From positions 1 to 56,851 of the forward strand of contig NZ_JABGCL010000029.1 of assembly GCF_019800005.1 (NCBI RefSeq): DNA of 56,851 bases. Direction: 5' to 3'. A model generated the notes under the pieces. The model saw only the letters and a program-made list of their open reading frames with translations. It was not told the origin of the DNA and searched no databases. Every line of letters starts with the position of its first letter. Positions within the stretch are counted from its first letter, which is position 1. Below, one piece after another: positions 41,482-51,336 of the stretch. The DNA is from Geminicoccus harenae. Lineage in GTDB: Bacteria; Pseudomonadota; Alphaproteobacteria; Geminicoccales; Geminicoccaceae. The translations under genes and the position numbers were made by a program.

Positions 41482-42597
41482 TCACGCTGCCTGGTGAAGC
41501 TTCTGGCCCGTCTTGTGGATCGCCCGGCCGCTCTCGGGATCGAATAGATGGAGGGCATTGCGATCGACCTCTAGGCTGAGCGTGCTGCCGATAGCAGGTG
41601 GCGTACGTCCGTCGACCAGCACCACGAGGCTCTTGTCGCCCACTAGCAGGTCGAGTTGGGCTTCGTCGCCCAGCAGTTCGACCAGTTCCACCTTGGCATC
41701 GATACGCCCGGCAACGGCCGCCTCCGGCAGCCGGCCCGGCAGTTTCAGGTCACGCGCCCGAATGCCGATTGTCAGCGGGCTGCCGGGGGCGAGGCCATCG
41801 AGCCGAGCCGCGCCGACATCCAGTGACCCTGACATGTATTCGATCCTGCCGTCCGTGCCGACCCGCCCATCCAGGAGGTTGATAGTCGGATTGCCCACGA
41901 ACCGGGCGACGAACAGAGTTTGAGGCGCGTGATAGATCTCCTGCGGCGTGCCCTGCTGCTCGATGCGTCCTCCGTTCATCACCACGATGCGGTCGGCCAG
42001 CGCCATCGCCTCCAGCTGGTCATGGGTGACGAAGATCGTGGTGGTGCCGAGCATGCCGTGCAGGCGCTTGATCTCCACCCTGAGATGATCGCGCAGCTTG
42101 GCGTCCAGATTGGACAGCGGCTCGTCGAACAGGAACACCGAGGGCGTCTTGATCATGGCCCGGGCCATCGCGACCCGCTGCTGCTGGCCGCCCGATAGCT
42201 GGGCAGGCTTGCGGGCCAGCAGGCCGTCGATGGCCAGGAGCTTCGCCACCTCGTCGACCCGGCGCGTGATCTCCAGTTTCGGCACACGCAGGCGCCGCAG
42301 GCCGAAGGCGATGTTGTCGAACACCGTCATGTGCGGATAGAGGGCATAGCTCTGGAAGACCATGGCGACCCTGCGGTCGCCCGGGGCCAGGTTATTCACC
42401 ACCTTGCTGCCGATGGCGATGGTGCCGCTGTCGACATCCTCCAGGCCCGCGATCATTCGCAGCATCGTCGACTTGCCGCAGCCGGACGGGCCGAGCAGCA
42501 CGATGAACTCGCCGTCGCCGATGTCGAGGTTGAGCCCGTCCAAGACACGTACGTCGCCGTAGTTCTTGCCGATGTCCCTGATCTCGATCGTCGCCAT
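41482..42597 (-). CDS. Sugar ABC transporter ATPase (CUT1, MalK/UgpC type)
   Basis: 371 residues. Walker A GPSGCGKST, Q-loop FQSYALYPH, signature LSGGQQQR, Walker B VFLFDEPLSNLD, switch THDQ. The C-terminal regulatory TOBE/OB part (FVGNPTINLLDGRV, IGIRARDLKL, FDPESGRAIH) is typical of MalK/UgpC. It energises the two permeases at 42608-44331. Last gene of the long leftward operon. Confidence 0.95.
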   Translation of the reverse strand: MATIEIRDIGKNYGDVRVLDGLNLDIGDGEFIVLLGPSGCGKSTMLRMIAGLEDVDSGTIAIGSKVVNNLAPGDRRVAMVFQSYALYPHMTVFDNIAFGLRRLRVPKLEITRRVDEVAKLLAIDGLLARKPAQLSGGQQQRVAMARAMIKTPSVFLFDEPLSNLDAKLRDHLRVEIKRLHGMLGTTTIFVTHDQLEAMALADRIVVMNGGRIEQQGTPQEIYHAPQTLFVARFVGNPTINLLDGRVGTDGRIEYMSGSLDVGAARLDGLAPGSPLTIGIRARDLKLPGRLPEAAVAGRIDAKVELVELLGDEAQLDLLVGDKSLVVLVDGRTPPAIGSTLSLEVDRNALHLFDPESGRAIHKTGQKLHQAA

Positions 42598-42607
42598 GAA
42601 GCGTCCC

Positions 42608-43423
42608 CTAGCGCGCCGGGCGCGAGAAATACCGGTCGATGAAGCGCATGATCAGCCCCACTAGAATGAGCGGCGGCAGGGCCAGCACTACGGAGGAGGC
42701 ATTGATCACGCCCCATGGCACCTCCATGCCGAGCGTGGTGAAGCCGGCCGCTACCACCGGCAGGGTGACGTTGCGCGAGGTGAGCGCTAAGGCGATCAGG
42801 AGCTCGTTCCAGGTGATCACGAAGGTGAACAGCACCGCACCCACCAGCGAGGGCGCAGCGACCGGCAATGCCACCTTCCAGAACACCGCGAACGGCCCAT
42901 AGCCTTCCAGGGCGGCCGCCTCCTCGATGGCACGCGGCACCTGTTCGAACGCGGGAACGCCCAGCCAGATGATCGTAGAAATGGTGACGATGCAGTAGGT
43001 CACGATGACCGCGATCAGCGTGTCGTAGAGGCCGAGATCGAGCCAGAGCGCGATGAATGGCAGCGCGACGGCGACGGGCGGCATGAAGCGCAGCGACAGG
43101 ACGAAAAACTGGATGTCGCCCTTGAGGCGGCGCACGAAGCGTGCGAGCGCGTAGGCGGCAGGCACGCCCAGTACGACCCCGATCAGCAGCGCGCTGCCGA
43201 CCACGATGATGCTGTTGACCAGGCCGTCGCGCACGGCGGGGGTGGTGAGCACGGTCCGATAGTTCTCCAGCGTCGGCTGGAACACCAGCACCGGGATCGG
43301 CGAGACGATGTCGCGCAGGCTCTTGAAAGAGCTGAGGATCGTCCAGAAGACTGGCAACAGCGCCAGGAGGACAATGAGCCAGGTGAGCAGCCCCCCACCG
43401 AGGCGCAGGGTCACGCGGCCCAT
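42608..43423 (-). CDS. Sugar ABC transporter permease (CUT1, MalG type)
   Basis: 271 residues from the ATG at 43423, six predicted helices. EAA loop EEAAALEGYGPFAVFWKVALP. FILSSFK-type N-terminus (WTILSSFKSLRDIVSP) and FVLSLRFMPPVAVALPF match the MalG group. Overlaps the upstream permease by 13 bases; ends ten bases before the ATPase start. Confidence 0.93.
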   Translation of the reverse strand: MGRVTLRLGGGLLTWLIVLLALLPVFWTILSSFKSLRDIVSPIPVLVFQPTLENYRTVLTTPAVRDGLVNSIIVVGSALLIGVVLGVPAAYALARFVRRLKGDIQFFVLSLRFMPPVAVALPFIALWLDLGLYDTLIAVIVTYCIVTISTIIWLGVPAFEQVPRAIEEAAALEGYGPFAVFWKVALPVAAPSLVGAVLFTFVITWNELLIALALTSRNVTLPVVAAGFTTLGMEVPWGVINASSVVLALPPLILVGLIMRFIDRYFSRPAR

Positions 43424-44331
43424 CGTGCAGCCCTCTTCCACAGGATGGAGAAGATGATCACCGTCATCACCATGAGCAGGACGCTCAGGCTGGAGGCGTA
43501 GGAGATCCGGCCGCTGATGCCGATCCCCTGCTGGAAAGCGTAAAGATCCAGCGTTTCGGTGCTGATGCCAGGCCCGCCGGCGGTCATCGTGTAGATGAGG
43601 TCGAACGAGCGCAACGACTCGATCGCCTTGACGAAGGTCATCATGATGATGGGACCACGCAGCATGGGCAGCGCCACCCACCAATACACCCCCAGCGTGC
43701 CTGCATGGTCGAGGCGAGCGGCTTCCTGCGGCTCCTTGGGCAACGTCTCGATGAGCTTGGCCAGGACCACGCCGAAGAACAGGCCCCACTGCCAAATGTC
43801 TACCAGCGCTACCGCGTAGAGCGCGATCTGCGGATCGCTCAAGAACTCGATCGGGGGCAGGCCCAGCATGGTCAGCGGATAGTTCGCGGCGCCCATGGTC
43901 GGGCTGTAGAGGAACCGCCAGATCAGGCCCGCCGAGACGCGCGGCAGGAGCACTGGGATGATCAGCAGGATGCAGATGGCGTTGCGGACCCGGGGGCTCC
44001 GCACCCCTTCGACCAGCAGAATCGCCAGCAGCACGGCGAGCAGCATCGTGCAGACAACGGTCACCACTTCCCAGATCGCGGAGACCTGCAGCGCGTTGGC
44101 AAAGCGTCGGTCACGGAACAGCCGTTCAAAGTTCTCCAGACCGACATAGGCCGCGTCCGGGAAGCGCAGCATGCGGTCCTGGAAGGCCAGGTTGATGGCG
44201 CCGACGCTGGCGATCAGCGACAGGAGGATGAGCAGGCTCAGCCCTGGCAGAAGGGTTACCAGTGCGAAGCGTCGATGCTCAGGCCGTAGGCGCCGCGGCT
44301 GGCCCGTCCCGGGCGATGCCGAGTGGTTCAT
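43411..44331 (-). CDS. Sugar ABC transporter permease (CUT1, MalF type)
   Basis: 306 residues. Six predicted helices after a polar N-terminus; EAA loop QEAARLDHAGTLGVYWWVALPMLRG. YVGLENFERLFRDRRF is the typical periplasmic loop before helix 2. TAGGPGISTETLDLYAFQQG is the conserved loop near the end. Lies 73 bp after the binding-protein gene. Confidence 0.93.
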   Translation of the reverse strand: MNHSASPGTGQPRRLRPEHRRFALVTLLPGLSLLILLSLIASVGAINLAFQDRMLRFPDAAYVGLENFERLFRDRRFANALQVSAIWEVVTVVCTMLLAVLLAILLVEGVRSPRVRNAICILLIIPVLLPRVSAGLIWRFLYSPTMGAANYPLTMLGLPPIEFLSDPQIALYAVALVDIWQWGLFFGVVLAKLIETLPKEPQEAARLDHAGTLGVYWWVALPMLRGPIIMMTFVKAIESLRSFDLIYTMTAGGPGISTETLDLYAFQQGIGISGRISYASSLSVLLMVMTVIIFSILWKRAARWAA

Positions 44332-44404
44332 GGTCCGGCTCAGTCCTTAGTCGGCAGATCGGCTGGAGCGGGCGGCGAAAGATCACCGCCCGCCTGCCAG
44401 GCCA

Positions 44405-45715
44405 TCACTGGCGCTGCGAGCGGCGCATGATGTCGTTGGCATATTCCGCTGCCTCATCCAGCGAGAGCTGGATGTCGTCGCGGGTACCAGTCAGGACCTC
44501 CTCGAGGACCAGGCCTAGGAAGTCACCGATCTCGGGCCATTCCGGGCCATCATAGATCAGGAGGCTGGTGCGCGGTGACGTGCCGGCGAGCGCCTGAATG
44601 TATTCGGCTGGCACCTTCTCCTTGAAGATCGGGTCCTCCAGGCTGCTCTTGCGGGCGAAGTCCGCGAACAGGCCAGCCTCGAAGCGCCGGTGCTCCATCT
44701 CCGAACTGGTGGCCCAGCCAATGAAGTCGGCGGAGACCAGCTTGGAGCAGTCGTCCGGATTGCCGCTCGCCGACAGGGCGAGCCCGTGGGCATAGCCGGC
44801 CGACGGTAGCGGTTCCGGTGGCGGCGCGAAGCCAACCTTGCCGACCACCCGCGACTTCTCCGGATCCTCCATCCACAAGGCCAGCGGGTCGCTCTCCACG
44901 ATCACCGCGACCTGGCCGGCCCGGAAGCTCTCGACGACCTCGGACCAGGTGTTGGTCGTGGCGCCGGGCGGCGCGAACTGGAACAGGTCCTTGTAGGTCT
45001 CGGTCGCCTTGACCGCTGCCTCGGAGTTGAAGCTGGCCTCGCCGTCCTGGAACCACTGGCCGCCCTCGGCCCGGAAGAACGGGGTCCAGCGCCAGACGTT
45101 CATGCCCGAGCCGCGCCGCGCCCGCGCGGTCCAGCCGTACATCTCCGGAGGTGAGTGCAGGGCGGCGATCGCCTGCTTGAGCTCGTCCAGTGTCTTGGGC
45201 GGGGCGATGCCCTTCTCCGCGAAGACGTCCTTGCGGTAGATCATCATGTCGCCGCCGCCGGTGATCGGCGCGAAGTAGGGCGTGCCGTTCCACTGTGCCA
45301 CCGCCTTGCGGGCGTCGAGGAAGCCCTCGTAGTCATAGTCCTTCGGCAGGTAGTCGAGCAGTGGCAGCACCCACTTGGATGCGGCGAACTCGGCGACGTT
45401 GGCCTCGTCGATGTAATAGACCTGATAGGCGCCGGCCCCGCTCGACGCGTCTAGGCGCGAGCGCGAGCGCCGGTCGTTCTCGCCGTACTGGACGATCTCG
45501 ACCTTGGTCTGCCACTTCGCTTCGAACTCGCCCTTGATCGTGTCGAGATGACCTGTCGCCGGCATCGGCTGGACGATCACCCGGACTTCCGGGACTTTGC
45601 CGGCGCAGGCCTCGGCCGTGGCCTGGGCTTGTGCATCCGGAGCTGCCGCCAGCCACACCGCTGTCAGGCCGAGGGCGGCCGTATCCAGCCATCGCTGCCT
45701 TGCTCGATTCCTCAT
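44405..45715 (-). CDS. Extracellular solute-binding protein (CUT1 sugar importer)
   Basis: 436 residues with a Sec-type leader (about 1-30, cleavage near DAQAQ). Mature features are those of family-1 binding proteins: TIKGEFEAKWQTKVEIVQYG, NGTPYFAPITGGGDMMIYRKDVFAEKGI, and SFRAGQVAVIVESDPLALWM. It captures the CUT1 substrate in the periplasm and hands it to the permeases encoded next. The gene starts 29 bp after the kinase stop, so it belongs to the long operon. Substrate unknown; the company of FGGY kinases and a GlpD-like enzyme suggests a polyol or sugar. Confidence 0.92.
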   Translation of the reverse strand: MRNRARQRWLDTAALGLTAVWLAAAPDAQAQATAEACAGKVPEVRVIVQPMPATGHLDTIKGEFEAKWQTKVEIVQYGENDRRSRSRLDASSGAGAYQVYYIDEANVAEFAASKWVLPLLDYLPKDYDYEGFLDARKAVAQWNGTPYFAPITGGGDMMIYRKDVFAEKGIAPPKTLDELKQAIAALHSPPEMYGWTARARRGSGMNVWRWTPFFRAEGGQWFQDGEASFNSEAAVKATETYKDLFQFAPPGATTNTWSEVVESFRAGQVAVIVESDPLALWMEDPEKSRVVGKVGFAPPPEPLPSAGYAHGLALSASGNPDDCSKLVSADFIGWATSSEMEHRRFEAGLFADFARKSSLEDPIFKEKVPAEYIQALAGTSPRTSLLIYDGPEWPEIGDFLGLVLEEVLTGTRDDIQLSLDEAAEYANDIMRRSQRQ

Positions 45716-45744
45716 TCTCGTTCCTCCCTTTCACGACGACTGCT

Positions 45745-47241
45745 TCATCGCAGGAGCGGTCCTCCCAGCTCCGCCCAGGCCGGAGCCAGATAGCCATCGA
45801 CCTTGTGCCAGTCGTCGGCCTTCAGCCGATAGGCCTCGATCACCTGCGCCCTGGGCTCGAACCGGCGCTCCAGCCGGACCATACCGGCGATGGCCGCCTC
45901 GAAGCCCGGATAGGCGCCGACGGCGACTGCGGCGCAGATCGCGGAGCCCAATGCCCCCAGTTCGGATCCTGCCGCCACCTCGACCGGCAGCTCCAGGATA
46001 TCGGCGAACATCTGCGCCCATACCGCGCTCTTGGCGGCACCACCCGAAAGCCGTGCCACCTCGGGCGTACGGCCCGTCACCCGGACCAGGTCCGCGACAT
46101 GCGCGCGGTGCTTGAATACTACGCCCTCGAACAGGGCCCGCAGCATCTCGGCACGACCGTTCTCTGCGCCCAGTCCCACGAACGCGCCGCGCGGCGCACC
46201 CGGCGCCCCGTGGATATAGGGCAGGTAGACCAGGCGGCTGGCCTCGGGCGGCACTCCCTCCACCAGGGCGTTGATCCGTTCGAACTCCAGGGAATCGTCT
46301 AGCACGCCAGTCTTGAACCAGGCGAGGTTGGTGGCCGAGGTCGGGCTGCCCTCGACGACCAGGCAGCGGCTGCCGTCCTGGTCCAGGCACTGCATCAGCG
46401 GGAAGGGTGGGCCGGCCGGCTCGTCCTGGACCATCAGGTTGATGCTCCAGGTCCCGGCACAGATCGCCAGCTCGCCCGGCCGGGTCACGCCGGACGCCAG
46501 CGCCACGGCGTCCAGGTCCATGGTGCCCGCGACCACGGGCGTGCCGGGCCGCAATCCGGTCTGTGCCGCGGCCTCCGGCGTCACCGTACCGACGATCTCG
46601 GAATTGCGCCGGATGCGCGGCATCCGCTCCAGCCAGTGGCTGATCTCCAGCCCCTCAAACAGCGGCGCGTCGTAGTCGCGCGTCTCGATATGCACGAGCT
46701 GGCTGCCGGACAGGTCGTTCAGGTCGCTGTCGATGCTGCCGGTCAGGCGGTAACGCACATAGTCCTTGCAGAGCAGGACGTGGCGCGCAGCGCGAGTGAC
46801 CTCGGGTGCATGACGATCGAACCACAGGAGGTAGAGCGGCGTGGATGCCGGCCGGAGCTGCTGCCGCGAGTGCGCCACCAGCTCCTGGCCGCGCTCAGAC
46901 GCCATCAGCGCCTCGCACAGGTCGTGGGTGCGCATGTCCGAGGAGATGATGCCCGGGCAGGCCGGCCGCATCTGCCGGTCGAAGACATAGACGCCGTTGC
47001 CGTGCCCCGTGCAGGCCACCGCGGCGATCTCCCGGGCGTCGACTCCTGGTGCCGCCAGCACCTGCCGGATTGCGGCCGCCGAGGCTTCCCACATGGCGAG
47101 CGGATCGCGCTCGCTGCGCCCTGGCTGCGGGTGGCTGTTGGTCATCGGCGCGACGCCGGCGGCGATCTCCTTGCCCTGACCATCGAAGACGGCGGCCTTG
47201 ATCACGGTACCGCCCGCATCGATGCCGAGAAACAGGCTCAT
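45745..47241 (-). CDS. FGGY-family carbohydrate kinase 1
   Basis: 498 residues. FLGIDAGGTVIKAAVFD starts the N-terminal actin-like domain; TGHGNGVY and SSDMRTHD line the sugar site; the catalytic base is expected at the first Asp of GTMDLDAVALASG, the second phosphate motif is CAGTWSINL, and the C-terminal FGGY signature is LSGGAAKSAVWAQMFADILELPV. It phosphorylates a polyol or ketose. It is a paralogue of the kinase at 49808-51334; nearest relatives are the xylulokinase/erythritol-kinase side of the family, but the substrate cannot be fixed. The start overlaps the DeoR stop by four bases. Confidence 0.92.
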   Translation of the reverse strand: MSLFLGIDAGGTVIKAAVFDGQGKEIAAGVAPMTNSHPQPGRSERDPLAMWEASAAAIRQVLAAPGVDAREIAAVACTGHGNGVYVFDRQMRPACPGIISSDMRTHDLCEALMASERGQELVAHSRQQLRPASTPLYLLWFDRHAPEVTRAARHVLLCKDYVRYRLTGSIDSDLNDLSGSQLVHIETRDYDAPLFEGLEISHWLERMPRIRRNSEIVGTVTPEAAAQTGLRPGTPVVAGTMDLDAVALASGVTRPGELAICAGTWSINLMVQDEPAGPPFPLMQCLDQDGSRCLVVEGSPTSATNLAWFKTGVLDDSLEFERINALVEGVPPEASRLVYLPYIHGAPGAPRGAFVGLGAENGRAEMLRALFEGVVFKHRAHVADLVRVTGRTPEVARLSGGAAKSAVWAQMFADILELPVEVAAGSELGALGSAICAAVAVGAYPGFEAAIAGMVRLERRFEPRAQVIEAYRLKADDWHKVDGYLAPAWAELGGPLLR

Positions 47242-48056
47242 GGTGCCACCTCACTTCCGATCACCATGTCCGCCGGGCGGCCTACTCGCTCCGGCACCTG
47301 CACTATGCGCAGCGTGACGCCCTGACCGGCCAGCTCCCTGCGGACGCCCTGGGGTAGGGCCGAGCCTGTGAATACTGCCTCGAAGGCCGTCAGGTCGGTC
47401 AGCACGTTCAGGGCAGTCTTGCCGAACTTGCTGTGGTCGACCAGGAGGAAGCGCCGCTCGGCGGCCGCGATCATCGCCCGCTTGACCTGGGCCACCTGCG
47501 GGTCCTGATGGAAGGCGGTCCGTCCACAGACGGCGGCGGTCGACATAAACAGAAGGTTGGCGCGCAGATCGGCCAGCATCCGCTCGGCGAGGGCGCCCAT
47601 GAAGCCATGATAGTGCCGGCTGTAGATGCCGCCGAGGCCGATCAGGCTGATGCCGGGTGCCTCCGCCAGCGCTGTGCAGATGCCCAGGCTGTTGGTGATG
47701 ACGGTGAGCGGCCGCCGCTGCACCAGGAGGGGTGCCAGGGCCTGGATCGTTGTCCCACCGTCCAGGATGATCGCTTGGCCCGGCTCGATCAGCTCGGCCG
47801 CCGCCTCCGCCAGCAGGCGCTTCTCCTCCAGCGCCACTCGCTCCCGGTAGCGGAAATCGCTCTCGAATAGGGTATTCGACTGGATGGTGGCACCGCCACG
47901 GACCTTGCAGACGATCCCGTCGCTCTCGAGCATGTCGAGATCGCGATGGATGGTCATCCGGCTAACCCTGAGTGAGGTTGCGAGGTCGTCGACCTGGACT
48001 GAGCCCTGCTCCATCAGCGCATCGATGATCCGCTGGCGGCGTGCGGAACTCTTCAC
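47238..48056 (-). CDS. DeoR-family transcriptional regulator
   Basis: 272 residues. N-terminal HTH (RRQRIIDALMEQGSVQVDDLATSLRVSRMTIHRDLDMLESDGIVCKVRGGA, about 6-56) and the DeoRC sensor domain (IILDGGTTIQALAPLL, FMGALAERML, LLVDHSKFGKTAL), which binds phosphorylated sugars. Embedded between the dehydrogenase and kinase genes with 4-base overlaps on both sides, so it is autoregulated with the operon. The dyad at 55247-55264 is a candidate target. Confidence 0.94.
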   Translation of the reverse strand: MKSSARRQRIIDALMEQGSVQVDDLATSLRVSRMTIHRDLDMLESDGIVCKVRGGATIQSNTLFESDFRYRERVALEEKRLLAEAAAELIEPGQAIILDGGTTIQALAPLLVQRRPLTVITNSLGICTALAEAPGISLIGLGGIYSRHYHGFMGALAERMLADLRANLLFMSTAAVCGRTAFHQDPQVAQVKRAMIAAAERRFLLVDHSKFGKTALNVLTDLTAFEAVFTGSALPQGVRRELAGQGVTLRIVQVPERVGRPADMVIGSEVAP

Positions 48057-49792
48057 GTCGGCACGGCCACGCGCGCCACGTAAGTCGGCGCTTCGTCCGC
48101 CAGCACTACCCGGTGGCGGTCAGCCAGGTCCGCTCTGATGTGCGCCACCTCCGCCTCGCGGCGGGTTCTGTCCCAGCCGAGGACCTCGCCCAGTACCTCG
48201 GCCAGCTCCTGGACCACGGCGAGACTGGCGCGGCCGGTGATCCCGATCACGGTCCGGCGCAGCAGGACGTCGCCCAGCGTGCCGACCTGCTCCTCGCGGG
48301 CGATGAACTCGATCTCGCGTCTGGTATAGGCGGGCAGGCTCTTGAGGGGCTGGTCGGCGCCGGCGGCGCAGAAGCGGGCAACGGCTTCGGCACGGCTACC
48401 GTAGCGATGCATGAGTGCTGTCGCCCGTTCACGCTCGACCTCGCGGCGGACAGCGAACTCCGCTATCCAGGCGTCCTGGGCCGGCCCCGCCGGCGGGAGG
48501 CCACGACCGCCGCCAATCGGTTCCAGCTCAGTTGAGCAGCGGCGCTGCCGCCCCAGCCGGGCCAGCACCCGGTCGGTCGTCTCCGCCGCGAAGGCGCGAA
48601 ACGTGGTCCACTTGCCGCCCACCAGCGACAGGATGGGGAAGGGCCTCTCGGCGGTGGGCTCGTCGATCGGCACCGAGTGATCCCGGCTAATTTCGCCCAC
48701 ATCCGCGGCATTGCTGTGCGGCAAGGGCCGCACGCCGCAATAGGTGTAGACGATGTGCGAGCGCTCGACCGAAAGGCCCGGGAACATCGCCCCTAGGGCC
48801 GCCAGGATATAGTCGATCTCGGCGTCTTCGCAGGCTGCTTGGTCGGGATCGTCGATGCGCAAGTCGGTGGAGCCGGTCAGCACCCGGTCGAGGAACGGGA
48901 AGGCCAGGCAGAGCCGGCCGTCCGCCGTGGCGAACGACAGCATCCGGCCAGCCAGTGCCCGCAGGAGGGCCGGATGGTCCAGGAGAAGATGCGAGCCCTT
49001 GGTGCCCCCGATGTAGCGGCTCGGCACCGCCATCACCTGGTTGGCTCGGTCGATCCACGCACCACCGGCATTGATCACGAGGTCGGGGCGGACCTCAAAC
49101 TCCTCCTGGGACAGCTCGTCCCGAAATCGGAGCTGGCCTCCATCCCGGCCGACCAGGCGGACATGGTTCAGGCCGATCGAGCCGGGATTGGCCGTTTCGG
49201 CATCCAGGACCAGTTCCAGCCCGAGCCGTTCCGGCTGGGTGATCCAGGCGTCGTAGTAGCTGGCCGCGGCGACCAAGCGGGGATCCAGGCCCGGCATCGC
49301 CTGGAGCGCCGCCTGTCGGCGCCAGAATCGGTGCCGGGGCATGACGCGCTCGCGGCGCCCCAGATAGTCGTAAAGCGACAGGCCGATCTCGATGATGGCC
49401 GCGCCGCGGCTGGTGGTCCGAGCCGGGCGGCGGAAGAAGCGCCGAACCGTCGGGCCGATCCCGTCCAGCCATGAAAACAGCGGCACCATCGTTTCCAGCG
49501 GGCGGACCAAGTGTCCCGCGTTGCGCAGCAGCCGGTTGCGCTCCAGCGTCGCCTCAGCGACCAGACGGAATTCGCCGGTCTCCAGGTATTTCAGACCGCC
49601 ATGGATCAGGCGGGAGGGTGCTGCGCTGGCACCGCTGCAGAAGTCACCCTTGTCGACGATCAGGCAATCCACCCCCTGCAGAGACAGGTCGCGGAAGGTC
49701 CCAATGCCGTTGATCCCGGCGCCGACGATAACAACCGGGAAATCTGTCTTTGCCCGGACCGCGGCGAGACGTTGCTGGCGGGTCATGGCCAT
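48053..49792 (-). CDS. FAD-dependent glycerol-3-phosphate dehydrogenase-like (GlpD/EryB type) enzyme
   Basis: 579 residues. N-terminal FAD motif VVIVGAGINGIGTFRDLSLQG, then SRLIHGGLKYLETGEFRLVAEA and GTKGSHLLL as in GlpD, YCGVRPLPHSNAADVGEISRDH, and a C-terminal helical domain (about 400-579). GlpD oxidises sn-glycerol 3-phosphate to DHAP and reduces quinone; homologues in polyol clusters (for example EryB of the erythritol pathway) oxidise other polyol phosphates. Between two FGGY kinases and beside a DeoR gene, the second role is at least as likely. Overlaps the DeoR start; 15 bp after kinase 2. Confidence 0.92.
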   Translation of the reverse strand: MAMTRQQRLAAVRAKTDFPVVIVGAGINGIGTFRDLSLQGVDCLIVDKGDFCSGASAAPSRLIHGGLKYLETGEFRLVAEATLERNRLLRNAGHLVRPLETMVPLFSWLDGIGPTVRRFFRRPARTTSRGAAIIEIGLSLYDYLGRRERVMPRHRFWRRQAALQAMPGLDPRLVAAASYYDAWITQPERLGLELVLDAETANPGSIGLNHVRLVGRDGGQLRFRDELSQEEFEVRPDLVINAGGAWIDRANQVMAVPSRYIGGTKGSHLLLDHPALLRALAGRMLSFATADGRLCLAFPFLDRVLTGSTDLRIDDPDQAACEDAEIDYILAALGAMFPGLSVERSHIVYTYCGVRPLPHSNAADVGEISRDHSVPIDEPTAERPFPILSLVGGKWTTFRAFAAETTDRVLARLGRQRRCSTELEPIGGGRGLPPAGPAQDAWIAEFAVRREVERERATALMHRYGSRAEAVARFCAAGADQPLKSLPAYTRREIEFIAREEQVGTLGDVLLRRTVIGITGRASLAVVQELAEVLGEVLGWDRTRREAEVAHIRADLADRHRVVLADEAPTYVARVAVPT

Positions 49793-49807
49793 GGTGCAGC
49801 TCTCACT

Positions 49808-51334
49808 TCAGGCAAGCTCGTCGGTCGCACGCAGGGCCGGCCAGAACGGCGTGAGCGCACGGATCGAGCCGAGATAGGTATGGTAGGCATGGTCGAGCGC
49901 GGCATGGCATCCAGGATCAGGCTCATGCCGGCGGAGGATCCGGCAGGTAGCGGCCACCGCCTGGGCGTAGTCGGCATAGCAGCCGCTGCCAATCCCGGCA
50001 CACAGGGCGACGCCCAGAGCACCCGCCTCGTCGGCGTCGACGATCGTGACCGGCAGGTCCAGCGTGTCGGCGAACAGCTGGCTAAGCCGCGGGCTCCGTG
50101 CCCCGCCGCCGCCCAGGCGTGCCTCGGTCATCGGGAAGGCCCGGCGCAGCGCGTCGACGTGAAAGCGGTGGTTGAAGACGATGCCCTCGAACAGGGCGCG
50201 GATCAGGTGGCCGCGCTCGTGCCAGGCCTGCATCCCGAGAAAGCCGGCCGTGGCGGCATCGCCGTGCGGCGAGCCGTAGAGGAAGGGGTGGTAGAGGAGT
50301 CCGGACGGCCGGGCGAACGCGGCCTCGATCTCGTCCTGGAGCAGGTCGAACGGCGAGCAGCCGAGTGCCCGCGCCTCCTTCAGCGCGTCGCGGCAGAACT
50401 GCTGCACGAACCAGTCGATGTTGGTCGCGGACGCCGGTGAGCCACTGACGTCCAGCCATTCGCCTGGTCGGAAGCCGTTGCGGCAGCACCAGTCCGGGTC
50501 GAAGGCCGGGGCCGTGGAGATCACCGAGTTGATGCTGAAGGTCCCGGCGATCAGGGAAAGCTGGGCCGGTTCGATGCAGCCCATGCCGATCGGCGTCGCC
50601 ACCACGTCGTGCAGGCCGGCGACCACCGGGGTGCCCGCGGCCAGGCCAGTGACCGCCGCCGCCTCGGCCGTCACCTCGCCGGCGATCGCGGTCGGCTCCA
50701 AGACCGGCGGCAGGGCGTCCCACAGCTCCGGCATCCCATAGAGCTCCAGCACTTCCTTGCTATAGCGCTGGGTCTGCACGTCGGTGAACGAGGAGCTGGC
50801 TTCGGTCCGATCAGTGGCGATCTTGCCGGTCAGCCGGAAGCGCAGCCAGTCCTTGCAGAACAGCACCCAGCGGGTGCTGCGGTAGCGTTCCGGCTCGTGG
50901 CGCTTCATCCAGGCCAAGTGGGCGGCGGCGGTGAAGCTCGGGGTTGCCTGGCCGGTACGGTGCAGGAGTTCGTCCATCCGGCCGTCCCGCCGCCACTCCT
51001 CGACGATGCCGTTGCTGCGGCTGTCCAGCGACAGCATGGCGGGACCGTTGGGCTCGTTCGCCGCCGTGACTGGGTAGACGCCGTCGCCATGGCCGGTGAT
51101 GCCGATGGCAACGACCCGGTCCGGCGGGACCGTCGCCTGGATCAGCGCCTGCCGGATCGCCCGGCAGGTCGCCTGCCAGTGCTCGCCCATGTCGCGCTCC
51201 ACGTGGCGCGGCTTCGACTTGCGCGTTGTGATCTCGCAACGGCCCAGGCCCAGCGCGCGGCCGGAAAGATCGAACACCACCGCCTTGGTGACGGTCAGGC
51301 CGCTGTCGATCCCGAGCAGATAGCTGTTGGGCAT
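49808..51334 (-). CDS. FGGY-family carbohydrate kinase 2
   Basis: 508 residues. YLLGIDSGLTVTKAVVFDLSG opens the fold; TGHGDGVYPV and SLDSRSNGIVEEW form the sugar pocket; the catalytic Asp is expected in GLHDVVATPIGMG; AGTFSINSV and the FGGY-signature region LGGGGARSPRLSQLFADTLDLPVTI follow. The N-terminal third is closest in style to erythritol-kinase-like (EryA) members. It begins three bases before the permease gene's stop boundary (51334/51337), i.e. directly after the CUT2 permease, and is followed by the GlpD-like gene, suggesting kinase then dehydrogenase acting in series. Confidence 0.92.
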   Translation of the reverse strand: MPNSYLLGIDSGLTVTKAVVFDLSGRALGLGRCEITTRKSKPRHVERDMGEHWQATCRAIRQALIQATVPPDRVVAIGITGHGDGVYPVTAANEPNGPAMLSLDSRSNGIVEEWRRDGRMDELLHRTGQATPSFTAAAHLAWMKRHEPERYRSTRWVLFCKDWLRFRLTGKIATDRTEASSSFTDVQTQRYSKEVLELYGMPELWDALPPVLEPTAIAGEVTAEAAAVTGLAAGTPVVAGLHDVVATPIGMGCIEPAQLSLIAGTFSINSVISTAPAFDPDWCCRNGFRPGEWLDVSGSPASATNIDWFVQQFCRDALKEARALGCSPFDLLQDEIEAAFARPSGLLYHPFLYGSPHGDAATAGFLGMQAWHERGHLIRALFEGIVFNHRFHVDALRRAFPMTEARLGGGGARSPRLSQLFADTLDLPVTIVDADEAGALGVALCAGIGSGCYADYAQAVAATCRILRRHEPDPGCHAALDHAYHTYLGSIRALTPFWPALRATDELA

Positions 51335-51336
51335 GG